The notes: generated from the sequence alone by a model not told the origin. A DNA stretch of 6,100 bases from Hymenobacter sp. (GCA_025362615.1 JANYFQ010000594.1:1-6100), one strand, 5' to 3'. Numbered from the stretch's first letter, positions 1 through 4,662 are shown. Numbers and translations are program-made.

Positions 1-16
1 GGGGTAGTCGCCCTGA

Positions 17-51
17 AGCAACCAGCAACCAGCAACCAGCAACCAGCAACC
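17..51. repeat. Five tandem copies of heptamer AGCAACC in the tsaD leader
   Basis: Five perfect head-to-tail copies of AGCAACC end one base before the tsaD start codon. Bases 1-16 carry no recognisable gene; a TAG at 5-7 could end an upstream gene, but this cannot be told from the window. Related AGCAACC/GGTTGCT tracts occur in both arms of the inverted repeat at 1629-1730 ahead of smpB, so this tract may be one arm of a similar element that continues outside the window, or a slippage-prone simple repeat. Confidence 0.85.
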
Positions 52-52
52 C

Positions 53-1054
53 ATGCCCATCATCCTCGCCCTCGAATCTTCCTGCGACGACACCGGCGCG
101 GCCGTCATCGCCGACGGTGTGCTGCTGGCCAACGTCGTGGCTACCCAAAAAGTCCACGAGCAGTACGGCGGCGTGGTGCCCGAGCTGGCCTCGCGGGCGC
201 ACCAGCAGCACTTGCTGCCCGTCGTGACGGCCGCGCTGGCCGAGGCCGGCATTAGCAAAGCGCAGCTTACGGCGGTGGCCGCTACGCAGGGTCCCGGCCT
301 GCTGGGGTCGTTGCTGGTGGGCACGATGTTCGCCAAAACGCTGGCCCTGGCGCTCGGTATTCCGCTCATCGGCGTGAACCATATGCGGGCGCACATTCTG
401 GCGCATTTTCTGGGCGCGGCGCGGCCGGCGTTTCCATTTTTGTGCCTCACCGTCAGCGGCGGGCACACGCAGTTGGTGGTGGTGCGCTCGGCGCTGGCCA
501 TGGAGGTCATCGGCCAGACGACCGACGACGCGGCCGGCGAAGCCTTCGACAAAACGGCCAAGCTCCTGGGCCTGCCCTACCCCGGTGGCCCGCTGCTCGA
601 CCAACTGGCCCGCACCGGCGACCCGCGCCGCTTCGCCTTCCCGAGCGGGGCGATGGGCGGCTACGACTTTTCGTTTTCGGGGCTGAAAACAGCGGTGCTC
701 TACTTCCTCAAAAAGCAGGTGGCGCTGAATGAACACTTCATCGCCGAAAACCTGGCCGACCTCTGCGCCAGCATCCAGCACACCATCGTGGGCACGCTGC
801 TGCACCAGTTGCGCCGCGCCGCCGCCGCCACGGGCCTCACCCAAGTGGCCCTGGCCGGGGGCGTGGCCGCCAACTCGGGCCTGCGGGCGGCGCTGCGGGC
901 CGAAGCCGAAACCCAGGGCTGGACGGTGTTCATCCCCGACTTCGCGTTTTGCACCGACAACGCGGCGATGGTGGCCATGGCGGCGCATTTTCAGTTTGAG
1001 GCGGGGGACTTTGCCTCGCAGTTGCTCAGCCCCGACCCTAGGTTGAAGTTGTGA
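53..1054 (+). CDS. tsaD: TsaD, tRNA N6-threonylcarbamoyladenosine transferase subunit
   Basis: TsaD is the catalytic subunit that, with TsaB and TsaE, transfers the threonylcarbamoyl group from threonylcarbamoyl-AMP (made by TsaC/Sua5) to A37 of ANN-decoding tRNAs in the cytoplasm. The protein has 333 residues, the usual family length. Visible hallmarks are the N-terminal ESSCDDT (residues 8-14), the metal-binding NHMRAH with His110 and His114, SGGHTQ (135-140), DDAAGEAFDK (158-167), the nucleotide-binding GGVAAN (269-274) and FCTDNAAM with Asp302 as the last metal ligand. The ATG at 53 gives the canonical start right before the ESSCDDT strand. No Shine-Dalgarno is present, as is normal in Bacteroidota. 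It is followed at once by the 1060-1184 inverted repeat. It appears intact and ordinary; the identification is secure. Confidence 0.97.
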   Translation: MPIILALESSCDDTGAAVIADGVLLANVVATQKVHEQYGGVVPELASRAHQQHLLPVVTAALAEAGISKAQLTAVAATQGPGLLGSLLVGTMFAKTLALALGIPLIGVNHMRAHILAHFLGAARPAFPFLCLTVSGGHTQLVVVRSALAMEVIGQTTDDAAGEAFDKTAKLLGLPYPGGPLLDQLARTGDPRRFAFPSGAMGGYDFSFSGLKTAVLYFLKKQVALNEHFIAENLADLCASIQHTIVGTLLHQLRRAAAATGLTQVALAGGVAANSGLRAALRAEAETQGWTVFIPDFAFCTDNAAMVAMAAHFQFEAGDFASQLLSPDPRLKL

Positions 1055-1059
1055 GGGTC

Positions 1060-1184
1060 TCAATGAGTGAAGGAGTGAAGGAGTGAGTGAGTGAATTAAT
1101 AGTTGGCAGTGCGTCAGCGAACGTCTGGGAACGCAACCAAACTATTAATTCACTCACTCACTCCTTCACTCCTTCACTCATTGA
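1060..1184. repeat. Inverted repeat with 45-bp perfect arms, built of GAGTGAAG-type repeats
   Basis: The arms 1060-1104 and 1140-1184 are perfect reverse complements over 45 bp, separated by 35 bp. Each arm contains short reiterations (GAGTGAAG twice, then GAGTGAGTGAGTGA) followed by ATTAATAGTT. Pairing can continue inward after a one-base bulge (GG 1105-1106 with CC 1137-1138, GCGT 1111-1114 with ACGC 1131-1134). The arms are relatively AT-rich compared with flanking genes. It fills almost the whole gap between tsaD and the thioesterase gene. It encodes no credible protein. It could be a mobile palindromic element or a very stable RNA hairpin acting as terminator or processing site; there is no U-tract after it. 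Confidence 0.95.
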
Positions 1185-1230
1185 CAACGCACCTGTTCAC
1201 TCACTGAAAAAGCCCTTCGTTGCAAAAGCC

Positions 1231-1629
1231 ATGACCAACCCCTTCCGCCCCGGCGACCAGAAAACCCACCACTACGTCGTCCAACCCACCGATTTGGCCG
1301 ACTTCGGCCCCGGGCGGGGCGGCCTTGTCCATGCCGTGTGCGGCACCTTTGCCCTGGCCCGCGAGCTGGAGTGGGCCAGCCGGTTGTTTGTGCTCGACAT
1401 GAAGGCCGACGACGAAGAGGGCATCGGCACGGCCCTGCAAATGGAGCACCTCGCGCCCGCCTTTGCCGGCGAAACCCTGACCGTCGCGGCTACCTTTGTT
1501 GCCCTCGACGGGGCCGCGTTGCACTGCGCCGTTGAGGCCTGGGTGGGCCAGCGCCGCGTGGCCACCGGCCGCACCGGGCAGCGCATCGTGGCGCGGGCGC
1601 GGCTGGCGGCGCACCTTGCAACCTTTTAG
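1231..1629 (+). CDS. FlK-like hotdog-fold acyl-CoA thioesterase
   Basis: The 132-residue protein reads as a stand-alone hotdog thioesterase related to fluoroacetyl-CoA thioesterase FlK. The three residues known to be catalytic in FlK (Thr42, Glu50, His76) can be matched by spacing: Thr39 in CGTFALARELEWAS, Glu47 eight residues later, and His73 in QMEHLAPA twenty-six residues after that. The GETLTVAATFVA segment that follows fits the central beta strands. The expected reaction is hydrolysis of a small or activated acyl-CoA in the cytoplasm; the substrate is unknown and need not be fluorinated. The ATG at 1231 is preferred because an upstream in-frame extension would run through the inverted repeat and has no family character. 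It lies between tsaD and smpB with no overlap, so a shared function is not implied. Confidence 0.8.
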   Translation: MTNPFRPGDQKTHHYVVQPTDLADFGPGRGGLVHAVCGTFALARELEWASRLFVLDMKADDEEGIGTALQMEHLAPAFAGETLTVAATFVALDGAALHCAVEAWVGQRRVATGRTGQRIVARARLAAHLATF

Positions 1630-1730
1630 TTGCTGATTGCTGGTTGCCCGTTTTTTGTTTTTCGGCGGTGGAAAGTGGGCCGCTGCGGGCGCTTTCTTCC
1701 CCCAAAAACCTCAAACCAGCAACCAGTAAC
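1629..1730. repeat. Imperfect inverted repeat between thioesterase and smpB genes
   Basis: The sequence 1629-1646 (GTTGCTGATTGCTGGTTG) matches the reverse complement of 1713-1730 at 15 of 18 positions. Further inside, GTTTTT (1657-1662) faces AAAAAC (1704-1709) and GAAAG (1671-1675) faces CTTTC (1692-1696), so most of the gap can fold as one long interrupted hairpin. The outer arms carry the same AGCAACC-type word found in the tsaD leader. The left arm begins on the last base of the thioesterase stop codon. The T-rich runs at 1651-1662 could also help end transcription. Function is not known. Confidence 0.6.
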
Positions 1731-1758
1731 AAGCAAGCAAAAACAAGAAACCAAGCGA

Positions 1759-2217
1759 ATGGCCAAAGACGAAAAACCGTCCTTCATCAACATCAAAAAC
1801 CGCCGCGCCAGCCACGAATACAGCTTCCTGGCCAAGTACGACGCGGGTGTGATGCTGCAAGGCACCGAAATAAAAAGCATCCGCGAGGGCAACGTGAACC
1901 TCACCGACGGCTACTGCCTCTTCCACACCGACGGCAGCCTCTGGATTCATGCCATCCGCATCGCGCCTTACTCGCTCGGCACCTACAACAACCACGATGC
2001 CATGCGCGAACGCAAGCTGCTGCTGCAAAAGCGCGAGCTAAAGCAACTGCGCGGCAAAATGATAGACCAGGGCCTGACGATAATTCCGCTGCGTTTGTTT
2101 GTGACCGACCGGGGCTTCGCCAAAATTGAAATCGCGCTGGCCCAGGGCAAAAAGCTCTACGACAAACGGAACGACTTGAAAGAAAAAGCCCAAAAGCGCG
2201 ACATGGAGCGCGGGTAA
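1759..2217 (+). CDS. smpB: SmpB, SsrA (tmRNA)-binding protein
   Basis: SmpB binds the tRNA-like domain of tmRNA and delivers it to stalled ribosomes, where its C-terminal tail reads the empty mRNA channel during trans-translation. The protein has 152 residues, normal for the family. Diagnostic segments are the N-terminal NRRASHEY (14-21), GTEIKSIREGNVNL (35-48) of the beta-barrel, HDAMRERKLLL (79-89), and the C-terminal GKKLYDKRNDLKEKAQKRD tail (130-148) containing the conserved GKK and DKR. The ATG at 1759 gives the usual short lysine-rich start; an in-frame extension upstream passes through the 1629-1730 repeat and is not SmpB-like. No tmRNA gene is seen in the window. The gene appears intact. 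Confidence 0.97.
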   Translation: MAKDEKPSFINIKNRRASHEYSFLAKYDAGVMLQGTEIKSIREGNVNLTDGYCLFHTDGSLWIHAIRIAPYSLGTYNNHDAMRERKLLLQKRELKQLRGKMIDQGLTIIPLRLFVTDRGFAKIEIALAQGKKLYDKRNDLKEKAQKRDMERG

Positions 2218-2222
2218 GCGGG

Positions 2223-2255
2223 GTGGTCAGACGACTTTTTCAGTCGTCTGACCAC
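2223..2255. other. Perfect 14-bp hairpin, loop TTTTC (possible smpB 3' end)
   Basis: GTGGTCAGACGACT (2223-2236) pairs perfectly with 2242-2255 around the loop TTTTC. It begins 5 bases after the smpB stop codon, a good place for a terminator or mRNA-stabilising hairpin, but no U-tract follows, so it is not a textbook intrinsic terminator. The apex reads CTTTTTCAG, shared with the hairpin at 6072-6100. Confidence 0.85.
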
Positions 2256-2288
2256 TTCGTTGAACGGTATTTCCGGCCCCTGTTCAAT

Positions 2289-2337
2289 GTAGCGCCCTGA
2301 AATTTCGCGCCGACGCAGTAGTCGCCTGAAATTTCGC
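2289..2337. repeat. Direct repeat of a 20-bp motif, GTAG(T)CGCC(C)TGAAATTTCGC
   Basis: Two 20-bp copies, 2289-2308 and 2318-2337, start 29 bp apart. They differ only by which of two one-base positions is present (a T in the second, an extra C in the first). Both contain the small palindrome GAAATTTC. The first part, GTAGTCGCCCTGAA, recurs at 4-17 at the window start. Confidence 0.8.
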
Positions 2338-2346
2338 AACAACGAA

Positions 2347-2379
2347 GTGGTCGGACGACTGAAAAAGTCGTCAGACCAC
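2347..2379. other. Hairpin with 14-bp stem (one mismatch), loop GAAAA
   Basis: The stem arms are 2347-2360 and 2366-2379 with a single mismatch. This is the inverted second copy of the hairpin at 2223-2255; its apex reads CTGAAAAAG, the complement of CTTTTTCAG. It ends 25 bases before the proposed start of the peptidase gene and would lie in its leader if transcribed from upstream. Confidence 0.85.
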
Positions 2380-2404
2380 CCCACCTTCCCCCCACCTCAC
2401 CACC

Positions 2405-3196
2405 TTGAACCCTGGCATTTGCGCCCTGAGCGCCGTTCCCGTCCGCGCCGAAGCCTCCGACAAAACCGAGCTGGTGACGGAGCTTTTATTTGGCGAATGC
2501 TACCAGGTGCTGCTCGCGCAGGGCAACTGGGTGCAGGTGCAGCTCGCCGCCGACCACTACGTGGGCTGGATTGATGCCAAGCAGCACACGCCCGTGTCGG
2601 CCGAGTATTATGCCGCCTGGTGCGCCCAGGACCACCCCCGCGCCCTCGACGTGGTGCAGGCCGTGAGCGACGCGAAGACGAAAATACCGCTCACGCTGGG
2701 CTGCCGGCTGCCTTTTTTTGACGGCCTGACGGTGCGCGTCGGCGAGCGCAAGTATTTTTACAACGGCACCGCCACCAACCCCCTGGCCCCGCCCGACCCC
2801 GCCCGGCAACTCGCGCTGCTCCGCAAAACGGCCCTCATGTACCTCAAAGCACCCTACGTGTGGGGCGGCAAAAGCATTTTCGGGCTCGATTGCTCGGGCC
2901 TGGTGCAGCAGTTGTTTGGCTTGCTGGGCCAGCAGCTCCCGCGCGATGCCCGCCAGCAGATTGACCGGGGCCAGCCGGTGCATTTCGTGGCCCAGGGCCG
3001 GGCCGGCGACCTGGCTTTTTTCGACAACGCCGAGGGCCGCATCGTCCACGTCGGGCTGCTGCTCGACGAAGGCCAACTCATCCACTCGCACGGCGAAGTA
3101 CGCCTCGATGCCCTCGACCACCACGGCATTTACAACGCCGACCAGCAGCGCTACACCCACAAGCTGCGGCTCATCAAGCGGCTGCTGGCGGAGTAA
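2405..3196 (+). CDS. NlpC/P60 (C40 family) peptidase with N-terminal SH3-like region, YkfC-like
   Basis: The 263-residue protein has an SH3-like N-terminal part (about residues 3-125) and a C-terminal NlpC/P60 domain (about 135-262). The papain-like catalytic residues are visible: Cys163 in GLDCSGLVQ, His215 in IVHVGLLL and His227 in LIHSHG; PYVWGGKS (150-157) forms the expected substrate-side motif. Known relatives of this architecture, such as Bacillus YkfC, cleave gamma-D-glutamyl-diamino acid bonds in murein peptides. No signal peptide is visible, which fits cytoplasmic recycling of cell-wall peptides, though this is inference. The start is a TTG at 2405: an in-frame stop at 2360-2362 allows no upstream ATG, and the SH3-like sequence begins immediately. 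The last part of the gene is duplicated at 3807-3938. Confidence 0.9.
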   Translation: MNPGICALSAVPVRAEASDKTELVTELLFGECYQVLLAQGNWVQVQLAADHYVGWIDAKQHTPVSAEYYAAWCAQDHPRALDVVQAVSDAKTKIPLTLGCRLPFFDGLTVRVGERKYFYNGTATNPLAPPDPARQLALLRKTALMYLKAPYVWGGKSIFGLDCSGLVQQLFGLLGQQLPRDARQQIDRGQPVHFVAQGRAGDLAFFDNAEGRIVHVGLLLDEGQLIHSHGEVRLDALDHHGIYNADQQRYTHKLRLIKRLLAE

Positions 3197-3202
3197 GGCA
3201 CC
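3072..3202 (+). repeat. Donor copy of a direct repeat: 3' end of the peptidase gene
   Basis: This segment, covering the last ~41 codons, the stop codon and six bases beyond it (GGCACC), recurs at 3807-3938 with scattered substitutions and one single-base insertion. The two copies are in direct orientation and bracket the YoeB toxin-antitoxin module. The shared sequence ends within the left arm of the hairpin at 3197-3218. Confidence 0.9.
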
Positions 3203-3218
3203 CGTCGAACGGTGTGCC
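3197..3218. terminator. Hairpin between convergent peptidase and YoeB genes
   Basis: GGCACCCGT (3197-3205) pairs with ACGGTGTGCC (3209-3218) around a CGA loop, with one bulged base. It starts directly after the peptidase stop codon and sits between two convergent genes, a sensible place for a bidirectional terminator. There is no T-tract on either side, so the role is tentative. Confidence 0.4.
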
Positions 3219-3241
3219 ACCAAGCTGTGCTGGAAGCCGCC

Positions 3242-3499
3242 TTAGTAATGTTCGCGGCAGTAGAGCACGTACACCGCTTCGTCGCTGACGTGGTACACGA
3301 GCCGGTGTTTCTGCGTGATGCGCCGCGACCAAAAACCTTTCAGGTTTTGCCGCAGCGGTTCGGGCTTGCCCGTGCCGGTGAAGGGGTGGCGCTGGCACTC
3401 GGCCAGCAGCGTGTTGATTTTGGATACGATGGTCCAGTCCTCGGCTTGCCAGGCGCAGTAATCTTGCCAGGCGGCGGCATCCCAGCGGATGTCGCTCAC
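3242..3499 (-). CDS. yoeB: YoeB/Txe-family mRNA interferase toxin
   Basis: YoeB toxins bind the ribosomal A site and cut mRNA there, halting translation. The 85-residue protein matches the family closely along its second half: GKPEPLRQNLKGFWSRRI, HRLVYHV and the C-terminal CREHY. The residues known as catalytic in E. coli YoeB (Glu46, Arg65, His83, Tyr84) correspond here to Glu47, Arg66, His84 and Tyr85, so the enzyme looks active. The start is a GTG whose sequence overlaps the antitoxin stop codon as GTGA, which indicates translational coupling to the upstream antitoxin. It is convergent with the peptidase gene and lies within the segment bracketed by the duplicated peptidase 3' ends, suggesting arrival as a module. 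Confidence 0.95.
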   Translation of the reverse strand: MSDIRWDAAAWQDYCAWQAEDWTIVSKINTLLAECQRHPFTGTGKPEPLRQNLKGFWSRRITQKHRLVYHVSDEAVYVLYCREHY

Positions 3500-3735
3500 G
3501 CGGCGGCTTGCGGGTGTTGGGCCAGCGGATGGGTTTCGTAGTCGCCGGCCCGAAACCGTTGCACGGCTGCCAACAGGCGGGCGGCGTTGCGCGGGTCGCG
3601 CAGCAGGTGGTCGGTGGCATCGGGGGCAGCGGGTGGGGCGAAGGTGGCCTTGACCAACAAAGCGGCGGCCAGGCCCGCCAGCACGGCGGCGGCGTTCACC
3701 AGAGCTTCCTGCTGCGAAGAATGTAAGGTAGCCAT
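3496..3735 (-). CDS. Antitoxin partner of YoeB, atypical N-terminus
   Basis: The 79-residue product precedes yoeB with a 4-base overlap, the usual antitoxin-first order. Residues about 41-72 (DHLLRDPRNAARLLAAVQRF to HPL) look like the C-terminal toxin-binding arm of YefM/Axe-type antitoxins, which commonly read LLR-P-NA-RLL and wrap the toxin. The first 40 residues do not resemble the Phd/YefM DNA-binding fold: they are alanine- and leucine-rich (residues 12-32 form a hydrophobic, helix-prone stretch) followed by an APPAAPDA linker. The protein is slightly shorter than YefM-type antitoxins (about 83-92 residues). Neutralisation can be expected; autoregulation through a normal Phd domain cannot. 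The minus-strand shadow frames show no lost Phd domain. The assignment rests on the toxin partner and C-terminal pattern. Confidence 0.8.
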   Translation of the reverse strand: MATLHSSQQEALVNAAAVLAGLAAALLVKATFAPPAAPDATDHLLRDPRNAARLLAAVQRFRAGDYETHPLAQHPQAAA

Positions 3736-3763
3736 AAGACGTTGGGGGCTGATGTTAGAACGC

Positions 3764-3771
3764 TAAAGATA
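3764..3771 (-). promoter_or_regulatory. Possible -7 box TATCTTTA for the toxin-antitoxin operon
   Basis: On the minus strand TATCTTTA lies 28 bases before the antitoxin ATG and matches seven of eight positions of the Bacteroidota TAnnTTTG box. No convincing -33 TTTG is seen at the right distance, so this is a weak call. Confidence 0.3.
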
Positions 3772-3806
3772 CGGGCGTTGCCAGGGTTGTGGGGTTCTTT
3801 GCCGTT

Positions 3807-3938
3807 GCCTACTCCTCCAACGCGCACGGCGAAGTGCGGCTCGACGCCCGCGACCACCACGGCATCTTCAACGCCGACCAGCAACGCTACGCCCACAAGC
3901 TGCGGCTCATCAAGCGGCTGCTGGCGGAGTAGGGCACC
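3807..3938 (+). pseudogene. Orphan duplicate of the peptidase gene's 3' end
   Basis: This fragment repeats 3072-3202. From GEVRLDA to RLLAE and the stop codon (TAG at 3930-3932), 31 of 34 residues are identical to the end of the NlpC/P60 protein; a one-base insertion near 3817-3821 puts the first few homologous codons out of frame. It lacks the catalytic cysteine, both histidines and any start, so it cannot be functional. Together with the intact gene it brackets the YoeB module in direct orientation, as expected if the module arrived by a duplication-forming insertion or by recombination with a related locus that had its own peptidase copy. The few substitutions include third-position changes, which fits a divergent relative as donor. 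Confidence 0.92.
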
Positions 3939-3948
3939 TCATTTACTA

Positions 3949-4139
3949 TACACCGGGCGAATTTTTATGCCTACCGCCGTGGCCAGTTGCTACACCGGGC
4001 AGGGTTTTATGCCTACCGCCGTGGTTGGTGGCTACACCGAGCAGGCTTTTATGCCTACCGCCGTGGTCGGTGGCTATACCGGGCAGGATTTTATACCTAC
4101 CGTCGTGGTCGGTGGCTACACCGGGCAGGTTTTTAGGCT
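3949..4139. repeat. 42-bp tandem repeat (minisatellite), four full units plus a partial
   Basis: Units run 3949-3990, 3991-4032, 4033-4074, 4075-4116, with a partial unit from 4117 to about 4139 and a decayed remnant near 4160-4182. Each unit starts TACACCGGGCAGG and ends CCGTGGTCGGTGGC with small variations. The unit is a multiple of three, so both strands give open 14-residue peptide repeats (for example YTGQ-F-PTAVVGG), but neither has a start with family character and the unit differences are mostly non-synonymous in both, so coding is unlikely. With the pseudogene fragment, it accounts for most of the gene-free 3736-4220 region. Confidence 0.93.
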
Positions 4140-4196
4140 CATCAGCGCAACGTGATGCCACACCGGGCTTTGGTTAGGCTACAGCGCCGCCGGGCT

Positions 4197-4204
4197 TATC
4201 TTTG
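4197..4204 (+). promoter_or_regulatory. -7 box TATCTTTG ahead of the winged-helix gene
   Basis: TATCTTTG fits the Bacteroidota -7 consensus TAnnTTTG exactly and lies 16 bases before the ATG at 4221, which implies a very short leader. The nearest TTTG that could serve as a -33 box (4169-4172) is 24 bases upstream, longer than the usual spacing of about 19-21, so only the -7 part is convincing. Confidence 0.5.
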
Positions 4205-4220
4205 GCCTTTACTCCGGCCC

Positions 4221-4646
4221 ATGCCAACGCCCATCTCCTCGCCCACCGCCGAGCCGCTGCTCGAAGCCCTCGCCGCCCGCATTGCCGGGCGCGACCTGCA
4301 CCCCGATGCCACGGCCCCCAACCGCTTCGAGCCAGCCCAGGTGCTGCTGCGCCTGGCCGATGCCCTGGCCCCGCTGCTGCCCGGCCGCAACCACCGGGGC
4401 CGCCTCGGGCAGGCCCGGATGCTGTACTGTTTTATGGCCCACGCCACGCAAACCGCCGCCCAGCTCGCGGCGGCGGCCGGCATTGGGCGGGTGGCCGGCA
4501 GCCACGCCCACAACGGCCTGCTGCGGGCCGGCCTGCTGCGGGGGGCGCGGCAAGGCCCCGGCAACGTGTACCGCCTCAGCCGCTGGGGCGAAGACTGGCT
4601 GCTGGCCCTGGGCCGCGCCGAGGTGCCGCCGGCCCGGCCGGCGTAG
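4221..4646 (+). CDS. Small protein with a winged-helix-like C-terminal half
   Basis: I do not recognise a named family. The ATG at 4221 gives 141 residues; a longer in-frame start at 4152 would run through the promoter box and decayed repeat and is not preferred. Residues 64-130 resemble a winged helix-turn-helix: a first helix with ARMLYCFMAH (65-74), TAAQLAAAAGIGR (78-90) as helix two and turn, AHNGLLRAGLL (96-106) as the recognition helix, and a GPGNVYRLSRWGEDWL wing (112-127). This pattern is typical of small transcription regulators of the MarR/ArsR/DprA-like wHTH type. Residues 1-60 are alanine- and proline-rich with no motif seen. It is convergent with vapC, with a 16-base gap. A regulator role is inference. 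The frame is chosen over its equally long GC-rich shadows because only it has a balanced composition and this fold pattern. Confidence 0.7.
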   Translation: MPTPISSPTAEPLLEALAARIAGRDLHPDATAPNRFEPAQVLLRLADALAPLLPGRNHRGRLGQARMLYCFMAHATQTAAQLAAAAGIGRVAGSHAHNGLLRAGLLRGARQGPGNVYRLSRWGEDWLLALGRAEVPPARPA

Positions 4647-4662
4647 GGCCACAGCCAATGCT

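Larger units (their letters stand above)
2220..2382. repeat. Nested palindromic element: 43-bp inverted arms, each itself a hairpin
   Basis: The arms 2220-2262 and 2340-2382 are reverse complements at 41 of 43 positions, separated by 77 bp. Each arm is itself a hairpin (2223-2255 and 2347-2379), so the DNA can adopt either two small hairpins or one long stem. It fills the gap between smpB and the NlpC/P60 gene. The central part carries a direct repeat (2289-2308 and 2318-2337). No protein is credible here. The layout resembles paired REP/BIME-type palindromes or a small non-autonomous element; this is inference. Confidence 0.92.

Noticed and set aside
1204..1212. CTGAAAAAG as a fourth member of the shared-apex hairpin family
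   Set aside because: No complementary flanks are present, so it does not form a hairpin here.
1087..1230. In-frame extension of the thioesterase upstream to an ATG at 1087
   Set aside because: The added residues are encoded by the inverted repeat, have no hotdog-family character, and the ATG at 1231 gives the normal family length.
1630..1758. In-frame extension of SmpB upstream
   Set aside because: It reads through the imperfect inverted repeat and gives a sequence unlike any SmpB N-terminus; the ATG at 1759 fits the family.
3541..3551. GTAGTCGCC as another copy of the dispersed GTAGTCGCCCTGAA motif
   Set aside because: Only the first nine bases match in register and it lies within antitoxin coding sequence (Gly-Asp-Tyr), so chance is likely.
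3949..4139. CRISPR array
   Set aside because: The 42-bp units are contiguous with no unique spacers, and no cas genes are present.
3742..4161. Repeat-protein genes on either strand through the minisatellite
   Set aside because: Open frames result from the unit length being a multiple of three; the plus-strand frame crosses the peptidase fragment out of its native frame, and unit changes show no bias toward synonymous sites in either strand.
4628..4642. Perfect palindrome GCCGGCC-C-GGCCGGC as a terminator between the convergent wHTH and vapC genes
   Set aside because: It lies inside the last codons of the wHTH gene in Pro/Ala/Arg codons, has a one-base centre and no T-tract; it is expected from composition.
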